DNA from: Chloroflexota bacterium
Lineage (GTDB): Bacteria; Chloroflexota; Anaerolineae; Aggregatilineales; Phototrophicaceae
Assembly (NCBI GenBank): GCA_028873975.1
Contig: JAPPMO010000096.1
Coordinates: forward strand, 1-64,000
Direction: 5' to 3'
Length of the DNA stretch: 64,000 nt
Below are positions 15,115 to 23,070 of the stretch, one piece after another (the first letter of the stretch is position 1; every line of letters starts with the position of its first letter). The notes beneath the pieces were generated by a model that ran no database searches, had not been told where the DNA came from, and worked only from the letters and a program-made list of their open reading frames with translations. Position numbers and translations under genes: made by a program.

Positions 15115-15643
15115 TCATGCAACAAAATTCAACCGTAATGGATGGTTGATTGTGTTCTGTGCTGATAGCACTTGCTGAACCTTGTCGAGCAAATTATTCA
15201 TTGACTTGTATAGCGTGTTTGCATAGGCAGTGTCTTTCATATGACGCCAGAAGCGCTCGATTGGATTGAGCATGGGGCAATAGGGCGGCAACCAAATCAC
15301 TAGCACCCGGCTCTCATATAAGCTGAGCATGGCTTGTACCGCGTGGCTGCGATGCCATGGCGCATTGTCCATGACCAAGACAAACCGCTTTTGCGGATAG
15401 GCACCCTCCAGCAGATGTTCAAGAAACTCGATAAAGGTCTCGCTGTTCTTGGTTTTTACGAGGGTGTAATCGACTTGTTGGCTGCGCCAGTTCAGCGCTC
15501 CGATCACATGATGAAAGGCATTGGCGCCGGGCGGCGCTGGCAGGCGTCTTTGTTGTCCGCGCTTCATCCAACAAGCGCGAATTGAGAAATCCTGTGTCAC
15601 GGTGCTTTCGTCCACAAAGAGAAGCTCGAAATCCGCTGTGGCA
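15115..15643 (-). CDS. IS630 transposase, C-terminal DDE part (orfB)
   Basis: This is the catalytic RNase H-fold half of the transposase. The DDE triad is visible: D in FVDESTVTQDF, D in LVMDNAPWHRS, and E in NPIERFWRHMK. There is no independent ATG with a ribosome site at the head; the open frame begins before the first aspartate (KKASATADFELLFVDES). It is therefore likely made as a fusion with orfA by slippage at the seven-A run, by +1 ribosomal shift or loss of one A in the transcript. The alternative is that one extra A has inactivated the element. Confidence 0.85.
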
Positions 15644-15655
15644 CTAGCTTTTTTT
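15638..15655 (-). promoter_or_regulatory. Seven-A slippery run linking the two transposase frames
   Basis: On the minus strand GCC is followed by seven A and then GCTAG. The zero frame stops at TAG within one codon, while the frame with one A fewer continues as KKASATADFELL into the catalytic domain. Confidence 0.55.
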
Positions 15656-16192
15656 GGCCTCCTTCAGCCATTGGTCCGCCGCCGCGCGCTGTTGCGGATC
15701 TTGCAGATGACGCAAATCCTTCTTCGGCCGCCGAAAGACGAAACCAAGTTTTTTCATGCGCTCGCGAAGCCAGGCCGCACTGACGCGAATACCCGTTTCC
15801 ACTTCCATATGATCCCGCAATCGAGCCGTTGTCCAAACCACGAACACATAGTCATGATCGCGCGGGTCTTCGTTGATCAACTCTTCCAGCCGCTGCCAAT
15901 ACGCCGCATCAGTCTTTGGCGGACGCCCCGACTTGGGACGATTGCTCAGCGCCTCGATTCCTCCCGAGCAATAAAGATTCCACCATCGATATATGGTCGT
16001 GTTGCAGACGGCAAAATGCTTAGCGACATCAGGGGGCTTTACCTCAAGATGCAACTGACGGATGGCGGCGCAACGCTGCGCCACCTCGACACGACCATCG
16101 TTGTGCATAGCTCGTTCAAGAGCCTGCACCTGAACTTCGGATAAGTGATATTTCGATTTTTTCTCCATTCTGTTAGTATATTTATCTTTCAA
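15644..16192 (-). CDS. IS630 transposase, N-terminal DNA-binding part (orfA)
   Basis: A 182-residue helix-turn-helix protein. Residues 17-75 hold a homeodomain-like pair of helices (PPDVAKHFAVCNTTIYRWWN), followed by GRPPKTDAAYWQRLEELI, the linker typical of IS630 transposases, and a second winged-helix region ending KLGFVFRRPKKD. It stops at LKEAKKS right after a seven-A run, where the reading must shift to enter the catalytic half. A second start 24 bases downstream (MEKKSKYHLSE) is equally possible. Confidence 0.85.
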   Translation of the reverse strand: MKDKYTNRMEKKSKYHLSEVQVQALERAMHNDGRVEVAQRCAAIRQLHLEVKPPDVAKHFAVCNTTIYRWWNLYCSGGIEALSNRPKSGRPPKTDAAYWQRLEELINEDPRDHDYVFVVWTTARLRDHMEVETGIRVSAAWLRERMKKLGFVFRRPKKDLRHLQDPQQRAAADQWLKEAKKS

Positions 16193-16458
16193 TTACTTAC
16201 TTGCATTTACTGAGAACAACAGGCGATAGTCAAGAGAGAGCTCAAAAAACTGGCGCGCATGCGCACAGAATATTTAATTGCCACCGGGCAGATGCCTCCT
16301 TCGGGCGTCAAAATCCAGCCGGCGTCAAGCGGCAAAAGCCATGTAGCGCCCTCGCCATCTTCAAGTCGTCCTGAAATTACCGCCACTTAAATTGGGATTT
16401 CCACCGCGAGCTAATGCATCCGGCTGCAAAAAGCAGCCCTCTCTACGTCGTCGCTTGT

Positions 16459-17370
16459 CTACTTCACCGCGCCCATGGTCAAGCCGTCGACAACATTCTT
16501 GCGAATGAACAGCGCCAGGAAAAAGATCGGTATCATCACGACCAGGCCCGCGGCGGCCATCTGTTCCCACATGATGCCGCGGGCGCCGCTCGTCGTCATC
16601 AGGGCGACCTGCATGGTACGCATCTCGCGCCCGATGATCAGCGCAAAGAGAAATTCGTTCCAGGACATGATGAAGGCGAAGACTGAAGCGACCAGCACGC
16701 CCGGGCGGATCAAGGGCAGCGAGATGAAGAAGAGGATTTGAAAGTCGTTGCAGCCGTCGACGAAAGCGGCTTCTTCAATTTCACCGGGCAGGGCGTCGAC
16801 GAAGCCCTTGATCATCCAGATGGCATAGGGCAGGACGATGGACATATTGACGATGATCAAGCCCATTTGCGTGCCCAGCAAAGGCTTGCCAAAAAGGGTG
16901 ATTGAACGGAAAAGCGTGAAGAAGGGTATCGCCACGACAATTGCCGGGATGAACTGGGTAGTCAGAATCCAGACCAGCAGGACGCTATTGCCCAAAAAGC
17001 TGTAGCGACTGAAAGCGTAAGCGGCGAGGGTCGCCAGTGGAATGGCGATGAGTATGGTTGCGCCGGAGACGACGACGCTGTTCACGACGCTCGGGAACAT
17101 ATTACGACCGACTTCGCCGCGCTCGCGATCGGTGCCCTCGTTGATGATGACGGAGGTATCGGAAAAGATGATTTCAAAATTTTCCAGCGTAGGAGAGAAT
17201 ATCAGCGTGGTTGAGTAGGCTTTTTCCTGCGGCTTGATGGCGGTGATCGCCAGCCAGAGAATCGGCAGCACAATGAAGGCGATGATCAGAAGCAGGGCGA
17301 GCGTCTCCAAGACTTTTAGGGTCGTTAGACGGAGGCTGCTTTGGTTCTGGCCGATTGTGTTCGCTGTCAT
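16459..17370 (-). CDS. Carbohydrate ABC transporter permease (MalG/CUT1 type)
   Basis: A 303-residue inner-membrane permease with six predicted helices. The EAA loop that contacts the ATPase reads EIEEAAFVDGCNDFQILFFI near residue 190-210, with the conserved glycine, as in MalG-type subunits. It is the last gene of a three-gene operon: solute-binding protein, MalF-type permease, MalG-type permease. The preceding gene stops 9 bases upstream. No ATPase is encoded here, so the system probably uses a shared MsmK/UgpC-like ATPase from elsewhere. Substrate is probably an oligosaccharide or polyol; it cannot be specified further. Confidence 0.92.
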   Translation of the reverse strand: MTANTIGQNQSSLRLTTLKVLETLALLLIIAFIVLPILWLAITAIKPQEKAYSTTLIFSPTLENFEIIFSDTSVIINEGTDRERGEVGRNMFPSVVNSVVVSGATILIAIPLATLAAYAFSRYSFLGNSVLLVWILTTQFIPAIVVAIPFFTLFRSITLFGKPLLGTQMGLIIVNMSIVLPYAIWMIKGFVDALPGEIEEAAFVDGCNDFQILFFISLPLIRPGVLVASVFAFIMSWNEFLFALIIGREMRTMQVALMTTSGARGIMWEQMAAAGLVVMIPIFFLALFIRKNVVDGLTMGAVK

Positions 17371-17379
17371 TAGATTTGC

Positions 17380-18351
17380 TCAGTCGCGATTCAGCACCAG
17401 CGAGACATAGAGCGCCGCGCAGATCGTCAGCACGACGACGAGAATATAGGACATGGCGGAGGCGTAGCCGATATCCAGGCTGCGCACGAATCCGATTTGA
17501 TGGATGTAATAGTTGATGGTCTGGGTCGCGCGGACGGGACCGCCGCCGGTCATGGTTACCACCTGGTCGAACATCTTGAGCGAGAAAATCGTCTTGAGCA
17601 TCGTTACGATGAGGATCACGGGCCGCAGCAGGGGCAGCGTCACGCGGAAGAATATCTGCAAACGATTGGCGCCGTCAATGCGCGCCGCTTCAAAGATCTG
17701 CTCGTCAATGGAACCGAGCGCGCCGACGAACATCAGCGCGATCAGCGGCGCCCAGCCCCAGGTCTCGCTCATGGCGAGCATGAAGAGCGCCCAGAATTTG
17801 TCGCCCAGCCAGACGATTGATTCGCTGATCAGCGCAATCTCGACGAAGGGCAGGTTGTTGATCAGCGAGAGCAAGGCATTGATGGGACCCACGATCAACT
17901 GATCGATGAGCAAGTCGTAGATGCCGTAATTCTCGTTGAGCATGAAGCGCCAACTGTAGCCCTTGAGGGCGGGGCTGACGGCGAAGGGGAAGATCAGCAA
18001 AACTTTGGTCAGCGTATGAAGTCGACCGCCCTTTTGCACGACGACAGCGATAAACAAGCCGATGATGACGGACAGGGCGACGCTGATGACAGTGAACCAG
18101 AAGGTCACCTGCAAGCTGTTGATGAAGCGGGAGTCGCTGAAAGCCAGGGCATAGTTGTCCAGCGACAGCAGACTCCAGTCGATATGGATGCCGTTCTCAC
18201 TGATTTGAATTGCGAATTGGGGCGGGCGCCGCAGCTTGTACTTGTGGAAGCTGAAATAGAGGGCAGCCAGCAGGGGATAGATCGTCGTCAAGACGATGAT
18301 CAAGAGGGCAGGTCCGACCAGTACCCAGGGAACCCAGCGTTTCTTGCGCAT
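17380..18351 (-). CDS. Carbohydrate ABC transporter permease (MalF/CUT1 type)
   Basis: A 323-residue permease with six predicted helices, the first at residues 8-30 (WVLVGPALLIIVLTTIYPLL). The EAA loop is EQIFEAARIDGANRLQIFFR near residue 220. The large periplasmic loop between helices 1 and 2 (residues 35-85) is typical of the MalF partner. Lies between the solute-binding protein gene and the MalG-type permease on the same strand. A C-rich hairpin at 18370-18400 separates it from the solute-binding protein gene and may lower its expression. Confidence 0.92.
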   Translation of the reverse strand: MRKKRWVPWVLVGPALLIIVLTTIYPLLAALYFSFHKYKLRRPPQFAIQISENGIHIDWSLLSLDNYALAFSDSRFINSLQVTFWFTVISVALSVIIGLFIAVVVQKGGRLHTLTKVLLIFPFAVSPALKGYSWRFMLNENYGIYDLLIDQLIVGPINALLSLINNLPFVEIALISESIVWLGDKFWALFMLAMSETWGWAPLIALMFVGALGSIDEQIFEAARIDGANRLQIFFRVTLPLLRPVILIVTMLKTIFSLKMFDQVVTMTGGGPVRATQTINYYIHQIGFVRSLDIGYASAMSYILVVVLTICAALYVSLVLNRD

Positions 18352-18369
18352 ATTGCCCCCATCCCCCAG

Positions 18370-18400
18370 CCCCTTCCCCCAACCAAAATGAGGGAAGGGG
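18370..18400 (-). promoter_or_regulatory. Hairpin between solute-binding protein and permease genes
   Basis: CCCCTTCCC at 18370-18378 pairs with GGGAAGGGG at 18392-18400, with a 13-base loop. Similar hairpins after periplasmic-binding-protein genes act as partial terminators or protect the upstream mRNA, giving more binding protein than permease. No U-run follows, so it is not a strong terminator. Confidence 0.5.
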
Positions 18401-18429
18401 AGCTGGAAAGCTTAGGCGGCGTGAAGGAG

Positions 18430-19794
18430 CTATGAGTCGTAGTAGCCAGCCGCTTGCATGACAAAGCGGACGTCATCCGCCGTCCGGTCGAGAACGGCTT
18501 GCGTATCCGCCATCGGATCGGTCGCCAACTCATTGATGGCTTCCGCCAGGAATGGGACGATCTCGGTGTATTCCGGGATCAAGGGAATAGTGCGCGCATC
18601 GGCCAATACGGCGGAGGCGACGCCCTGCAAACCGTTGTGGACTTCGTTCACTTCCGGGTCCGCCAGGACCGAAAGCCGAACGGCCACGTTGGTATCCAGC
18701 GCCGGATCCGAGGCGTCAAGAACGATGCGGCGTTCGGTGATCGGGTGCGTCAGCCATTTCAGGTATTCCAGCGCGGCATCGCGGTCGTCGGACTGATCCA
18801 AGACGCCGACTGCCCAGAGATAGCCGTAAGAAGTGGTTTCGCCGCCTTCCCAACCAGGCGCGGGGGCGAACGCCGCGTTTTCCGCCACTTCGGGAATCTC
18901 GGAATTGGTCATGCGGGATGCCATCCACCACCAGCCGATGAACATGGCGGCGCGGCCCTGTACCAGCTCCTGATTGGCTTCCTGCTCGTTCCAAGCCACC
19001 GAAGCTTCGGGGCTGTAGCCGTCCCGGACGTAGCTGAGATATTGCTCGGTCGCCGCCACGCCGGCTTCATTGTTGAAAACGGGTTCCCAGTTTTCGTCGA
19101 AGATGTCGGTGCCGGCGCCCCAGAGTTGGGCATACCAATTGAAGAGATTCTGGTCGACATTCAAGCCGTAATACATGGCGATGGGGGCGATGTCCATGCC
19201 GCTGGCTGTGATCGCTTCGCCGATTGCGGAGATGTCTTGCCAGGTGGCGGGCGGGCCCATGCCGACGGCTTCGAGGACGTCAGCGCGGTAATGAAGCAGA
19301 AGCGGATGACCGCGGAAAGGCATGCCGTAAATGGTATCGCTGAGACCGGTGGCAGCGCCTTGATAGGCGGGACCATAGTCGTCCCAGTCAAAGCCGGCTT
19401 CCTCAACGAAGTCGTTGAGGGGGTGCAAGAAGTCATAGATGTTGGTGCCCCAGGCGTCAACAAAGGCGACGACGTCAAACTCGGTATTGGGATTGGTGGC
19501 TTCCAGATAAAGTTGTTCCTGGAAGGAGCCAAAGGGCAGGTCGCCCCAGCTGACGCTGATGCCGGTCATGGCGGTGAATTCGGCTTCGCCCTTCACGGCG
19601 GCGGAAGCGAATTGCGGCGCGGTGCTGCAGCAGATCAAGAACTTCAGGTGCGTGCCATCGTAGGGCTTGTCGGGGTTCAAACCGAATGTGGCTGGATCCA
19701 TAACGTCCATGTCATCGGCATAAACCGATGCAAATGGCAAAGCCGCAAACAAGGCAACTAGGAGTAAACAGATAATGAGGCGCGAGTTGCGCAT
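18430..19794 (-). CDS. ABC transporter extracellular solute-binding protein (family 1)
   Basis: A 454-residue secreted substrate-binding protein for sugar uptake. Residues 1-26 are a signal peptide (LIICLLLVALFAALPFASVYA), without an obvious lipobox cysteine. Family-1 features follow: AEFTAMTGISVSWGDLPFGS near 85, the AFVDAWGTNIYDFLHPLNDF hinge, GQLWGAGTDIFDENWEPVFN near 235, and GRAAMFIGWWWMAS near 290. Length is typical. It is the promoter-proximal gene of the transporter operon. Substrate not determinable. Confidence 0.92.
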   Translation of the reverse strand: MRNSRLIICLLLVALFAALPFASVYADDMDVMDPATFGLNPDKPYDGTHLKFLICCSTAPQFASAAVKGEAEFTAMTGISVSWGDLPFGSFQEQLYLEATNPNTEFDVVAFVDAWGTNIYDFLHPLNDFVEEAGFDWDDYGPAYQGAATGLSDTIYGMPFRGHPLLLHYRADVLEAVGMGPPATWQDISAIGEAITASGMDIAPIAMYYGLNVDQNLFNWYAQLWGAGTDIFDENWEPVFNNEAGVAATEQYLSYVRDGYSPEASVAWNEQEANQELVQGRAAMFIGWWWMASRMTNSEIPEVAENAAFAPAPGWEGGETTSYGYLWAVGVLDQSDDRDAALEYLKWLTHPITERRIVLDASDPALDTNVAVRLSVLADPEVNEVHNGLQGVASAVLADARTIPLIPEYTEIVPFLAEAINELATDPMADTQAVLDRTADDVRFVMQAAGYYDS

Positions 19795-20190
19795 GGCAAA
19801 TCCTCTCTTTGGCTAAGGTTTACAGAAATCGTTTTCGCTATCCCCTGACAACAGGTTCAATGCAAGCCGAGCATACCGCAAGAAGGCACAGAATACAAAC
19901 ACGGGCCAGAGCAATTGCATCAAAATGAGGCGACTGACATGGTACGAAATTGGACTGATTGTTAACCACCGAGGGCACCGAGAAAAGCAACGGAACATAG
20001 CTTATGTTATGTTTCAGGCTTGCTTTTCAACCACAGATGAAGTTTCGCTGGCGACCTCGCCGCATTCAGGTGACGGAATTAGAGGGACAGCCGACAAATA
20101 AGCTTAAGCTCGGTGCCCTCGGTGGTAAAAAGTTATTTGATGCAATTGCCCTGAACGCGGGCAACAGGTGTTGTGCGGTGCGCAATTTCG
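19795..20190. other. Intergenic region holding a MITE-like element
   Basis: Almost all of this 396-base gap between two minus-strand genes is occupied by the inverted-repeat element at 19908-20152. The remaining 19795-19907 should hold the promoter of the sugar transporter; no clear -35/-10 pair was picked out. No convincing gene is present. Confidence 0.6.
19908..20152. mobile_element. MITE-like element with 17-bp terminal inverted repeats
   Basis: The left end AGAGCAATTGCATCAAA (19908-19924) matches the complement of the right end at 20136-20152 (AGGGCAATTGCATCAAA) at 16 of 17 bases. Inside, ACCACCGAGGGCACCGAG (19965-19982) is again repeated in inverted form at 20109-20127. The 245-base element has no coding capacity. 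Partial relatives lie at 28913-29060 and 38249-38300. Confidence 0.65.
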
Positions 20191-21012
20191 CTATTCAAGA
20201 GGATGCCAGGAAAAGGCATCGCCTTTTCGTTTTACCCTACCTAAGCCCGGAAACTCGAGGTGATAGAAAAGCGTCAGCAGCCCTTCGTCGGCGCAGCGCC
20301 CCAGGACCCGTCGTCGCGTTTCTACAGCCATATCGCCGTCCGAATCAAATATGAAGCGCCATTCGGTCCTGGCGAACTGGAAAGACTGGTGCAAAAGGTC
20401 GACGACATGCAACAGTCCTTCGCCGCCCGATTCCACGAGCAACCCGGAATGGCCCAGGGTATGGCCCGCGAGGTCGATGACAGTGACGCCCGGCGCGACT
20501 GAATCCCCCGCGGCGACGAAGCTGAAGCGCCCCCGCAAGGCGGTGAATCGCTCGAACTGCCGGCGCTCCTGGGGACTGTCAGAGCCGGCCCAGCGATCCA
20601 TCCACTCCTGCCATTCGGCGGCCATCGTCACGAAGCGCGCGTTTGGGAATTCGAGCGGGCTTTCCTCAGCCATCAAGCCAGCGATATGATCGCCGTGAAA
20701 ATGGGTCAGGTAGACGATGTCGATGTCGGCCGGCGTCAAGCTGATGCTGTCAAGCGCCGCTGCCAGCCCGCCGCAATCAGGCGGACCCGCCGCGCCAAAG
20801 CCGACGTCAGCCAGGATGCGCGTCCCGCCGCTGTTGATATACAGGCAGTTGAGGCAGTCCGTCCCCGCCGTTCCGCCCAGGGCGGCTTCGATCTCAACTC
20901 GGCTGACGGTTGGGTAGCGCGCGGCGATCGCCTCGCTTGTCTTGGTCGTCTCGCCCTCTTGCAGCACGGCGCATTGGATATCGCCGACGGCGAATTGATA
21001 TGATTTTGACAT
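20191..21012 (-). CDS. MBL-fold metallohydrolase
   Basis: A 273-residue metallo-beta-lactamase-fold enzyme with a di-metal site: THFHGDHIAGL near residue 100 (HXHXDH), DLAGHTLGHSGLLV near residue 175, and a downstream aspartate in LHVVDLLHQS. This is the quorum-quenching-lactonase/AttM-like general layout, but the exact reaction is not shown. No signal peptide, so cytoplasmic. It stands alone between the sugar transporter and the CPBP-like gene, with a 42-base gap to the latter. Confidence 0.85.
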   Translation of the reverse strand: MSKSYQFAVGDIQCAVLQEGETTKTSEAIAARYPTVSRVEIEAALGGTAGTDCLNCLYINSGGTRILADVGFGAAGPPDCGGLAAALDSISLTPADIDIVYLTHFHGDHIAGLMAEESPLEFPNARFVTMAAEWQEWMDRWAGSDSPQERRQFERFTALRGRFSFVAAGDSVAPGVTVIDLAGHTLGHSGLLVESGGEGLLHVVDLLHQSFQFARTEWRFIFDSDGDMAVETRRRVLGRCADEGLLTLFYHLEFPGLGRVKRKGDAFSWHPLE

Positions 21013-21054
21013 GATTTCCCCTCGTGCAATTGATGCGGACAGAGCTATAGCGGC

Positions 21055-21837
21055 TTAAAAGCCAGTTAGCGCCATACTTGTTAGCAGAAAGATTAAACCG
21101 GCGCTTACGCGCGCGACAAGCACGGACAAGCTGGAACCGGAATGCACTCTGAGCAGGCTAAAGGCGAGGCAGACAGCAAATGGATAGGCGAGCCCATACC
21201 AAGGGACGCTGTAAATGGCTTGCCAGGGCGCGAAAAACACGATTAGGTGGAGCAGCAGGAATACGAGACAGGCTGCAACAAGTCCGCGCCAGGGACCCAG
21301 CGTCCAGCGCAGCGAGGGCAAGAGCAGGGCTTGGAATACCAGCGTTTCCGCCAAGGGCTGCAGGAAAACGAGGAGCAAGGCCGCGACGATGACGCCAATT
21401 GGCCCTCCCGAGCCAATGCCATATACTTCCGGCAAGGGCAGGAACTGGCCGCTGGGCAGGCTGATGATCAAATTGATGAAGAGCGAGATTGCTACGCCAA
21501 GCAACGCGATGAGCGGCAGTGGCGGACCGCGCCTGTCCATCCGAAGGTCCAGACGCAGGGATTGCCAACTGTCCGCGCTGCCGCGTCGGTTGATGAGGAC
21601 AAAAAGGGCTGTGGCGCCCATGCCAAGCGTCCAACTCAGCATGAGCAGGTCGGGCGTGGCTTGTTGGCTGCCGAGCAAGAGCGATGCCAGGGCGGGCCCA
21701 ATCACGATGAGGCAGACTAGCATCGCCGCCAAGGTCAGCGCCGCTGTGAGAAGGCTCCAAGGCGGGGCGGATTCCTCGGGGGATGAGAGCTTTTGCATCA
21801 AGCTCAATTCTCGTCTTTCGCGTTGATCGGATGTCAT
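21055..21837 (-). CDS. CPBP-like (CAAX protease-related) membrane protein
   Basis: A 260-residue protein with about eight hydrophobic helices. The region FLQPLAETLVFQALLLPSL (near residue 160) sits where CPBP/Abi proteases carry EExxxR, but only one glutamate remains and the arginine is replaced by glutamine. The later helix LLLHLIVFF keeps one histidine. It may therefore be an inactive relative or a different polytopic family. Upstream gene on the same strand is the GT4 glycosyltransferase 37 bases away. Role unknown. Confidence 0.55.
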   Translation of the reverse strand: MTSDQRERRELSLMQKLSSPEESAPPWSLLTAALTLAAMLVCLIVIGPALASLLLGSQQATPDLLMLSWTLGMGATALFVLINRRGSADSWQSLRLDLRMDRRGPPLPLIALLGVAISLFINLIISLPSGQFLPLPEVYGIGSGGPIGVIVAALLLVFLQPLAETLVFQALLLPSLRWTLGPWRGLVAACLVFLLLHLIVFFAPWQAIYSVPWYGLAYPFAVCLAFSLLRVHSGSSLSVLVARVSAGLIFLLTSMALTGF

Positions 21838-21874
21838 TGCCCGGTCCCCGAATGCGCTTCTAGGCTCACTGCGA

Positions 21875-23023
21875 TTAGGAACGCAAGACGTCTTCGTAAA
21901 CGGCTAGCGTCTCTTGGGCGGTCTTGCGCCAGGAATACTTGCTGGCCAGCGCCAAACCTTGATTGATCATGGTCTCGCGCAAGGGCTGCTGTATCAGCAA
22001 GGCGATGATTGCGCCCGCCATCTCCCGCGCATTATCTACCATATAAACGGCATCTTCCAGCACTTCTTCAAAGACGAGAGCCTTCGAGGTGACGACCGGC
22101 GTGCCGGAGGCCAGCGCTTCCAAAGCCATCAGACCAAAGCCTTCGTACCTGCTCGGGAAGGCGAAGACATCGGCCAGGCGATAGAGCGACGGTTTGTCTT
22201 CTTCATCGACAAAGCCGATCCAACGTACATAGTCGTCTATGCCAAGTTTACTGCTGTATGCGCGCATGTCAGGAAAAAGCTGATCGTCCCAGGCCGGTTC
22301 GCGCCCGGCGATCACCAGCGGAAAGGCGTCGCCGTCGGCCTCCGCGACGTAGGTATAAGCCAGCAAAAGCATATTGACTTGCTTGCGCCAGTCAAAGCCG
22401 CCCAGATAGAGCACAAAGCGCTCCGGCAAGTCGTATTTCTCGCGGACGGCGGCGTCGCGCTCGCGGCCCCAACGGGGATGAAAACCTGTGTCATGGGACA
22501 GGTAAGCGACGCTGATCTTGTCTTCGGGAATGCCCAGGTAGTCTTCGATATCGAGTTTGGCGGTTTCGCTGATGGTGATGATGCCATTGCTGCCACGCGC
22601 CGCCACGCTGACCAGAGAGGTATACAGGCCCGTCAGGAGGCCCCGGTTGTAAATGGGAAACTGCAGGGGGATGACATCAAGCACGGTCGTTACCAGCTTG
22701 ACCGGCGAGCTGAGCGGCGGCGCCCAGTAAGGCACATGGGCGAGATCGGCGCCGATCTCGCGCGCCGCCCGGGGGAAGGACCGCTGCTCGAAGAAGACTT
22801 TTGCTACTCGTCTCAACGCATTTGAGGGCAGGCCCGAGTTGCGGGTTTTGATGAGGTTGACCGAAGCGGGCGCATCGTCCGGGTCTTGGATATGCGGGGG
22901 CAGGATCAGTGAAAGTTGTAGATCCGGCGAAACTTTTTTGAGATTGGGGACAAGATGACGAAGATACTGCCCGCTGCCGGTTGATTGTTGATCCCAAAAC
23001 CAGCCGTTGATCGCGACGTGCAT
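21875..23023 (-). CDS. GT4-family glycosyltransferase
   Basis: A 382-residue GT-B glycosyltransferase of family 4. The N-terminal acceptor domain has HVAINGWFWDQQSTGSGQYL with the glycine-rich loop. The C-terminal donor domain carries ERFVLYLGGFDWRKQVNMLL near residue 200, RWIGFVDEEDKP near 270, and PSRYEGFGLMALEALASGTP near 295 with the EX7E catalytic/nucleotide motif. GAGGGACGCC precedes the start. The next upstream gene is an NAD-dependent epimerase 47 bases away, which suggests a small exopolysaccharide or glycolipid locus. Confidence 0.92.
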   Translation of the reverse strand: MHVAINGWFWDQQSTGSGQYLRHLVPNLKKVSPDLQLSLILPPHIQDPDDAPASVNLIKTRNSGLPSNALRRVAKVFFEQRSFPRAAREIGADLAHVPYWAPPLSSPVKLVTTVLDVIPLQFPIYNRGLLTGLYTSLVSVAARGSNGIITISETAKLDIEDYLGIPEDKISVAYLSHDTGFHPRWGRERDAAVREKYDLPERFVLYLGGFDWRKQVNMLLLAYTYVAEADGDAFPLVIAGREPAWDDQLFPDMRAYSSKLGIDDYVRWIGFVDEEDKPSLYRLADVFAFPSRYEGFGLMALEALASGTPVVTSKALVFEEVLEDAVYMVDNAREMAGAIIALLIQQPLRETMINQGLALASKYSWRKTAQETLAVYEDVLRS

Positions 23024-23070
23024 GGCGTCCCTCGAGCGGCGCTCCGCCTTTGAACAGGACGAATGCGCGC

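Larger units (their letters stand above)
15103..16207 (-). mobile_element. IS630-family insertion sequence
   Basis: A 1105-base element bounded by inverted repeats AGTGCAAGTAAGT at the left and the complement of AATGCAAGTAAGT at the right, with duplicated TA at 15101-15102 and 16208-16209, the target duplication expected of IS630/Tc1 elements. It carries two consecutive transposase reading frames on the minus strand joined over a run of seven A. The element looks intact, with both ends and all three DDE residues. Confidence 0.9.
15069..16390 (+). pseudogene. Small gene split by the IS630-type insertion
   Basis: ATG at 15069 follows AAAAGGAACG and begins MPFDYPEEIRS before the insertion at 15103. 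After the right end, a coding-like frame continues (AIVKRELKKLARMRTEYLIA ... to a stop at 16388-16390). Joining the two at the duplicated TA gives EIRSTE..QQAIVKRELKKL, but with one frameshift next to the junction, so the original was probably a protein of about 68 residues. Function unknown; the C-terminal tail is Ser/Pro-rich. Confidence 0.45.

Noticed and set aside
19813..19998. 61-residue minus-strand frame in the MITE-like region
   Set aside because: It overlaps the inverted repeats, has no ribosome site, and its composition follows the repeat.
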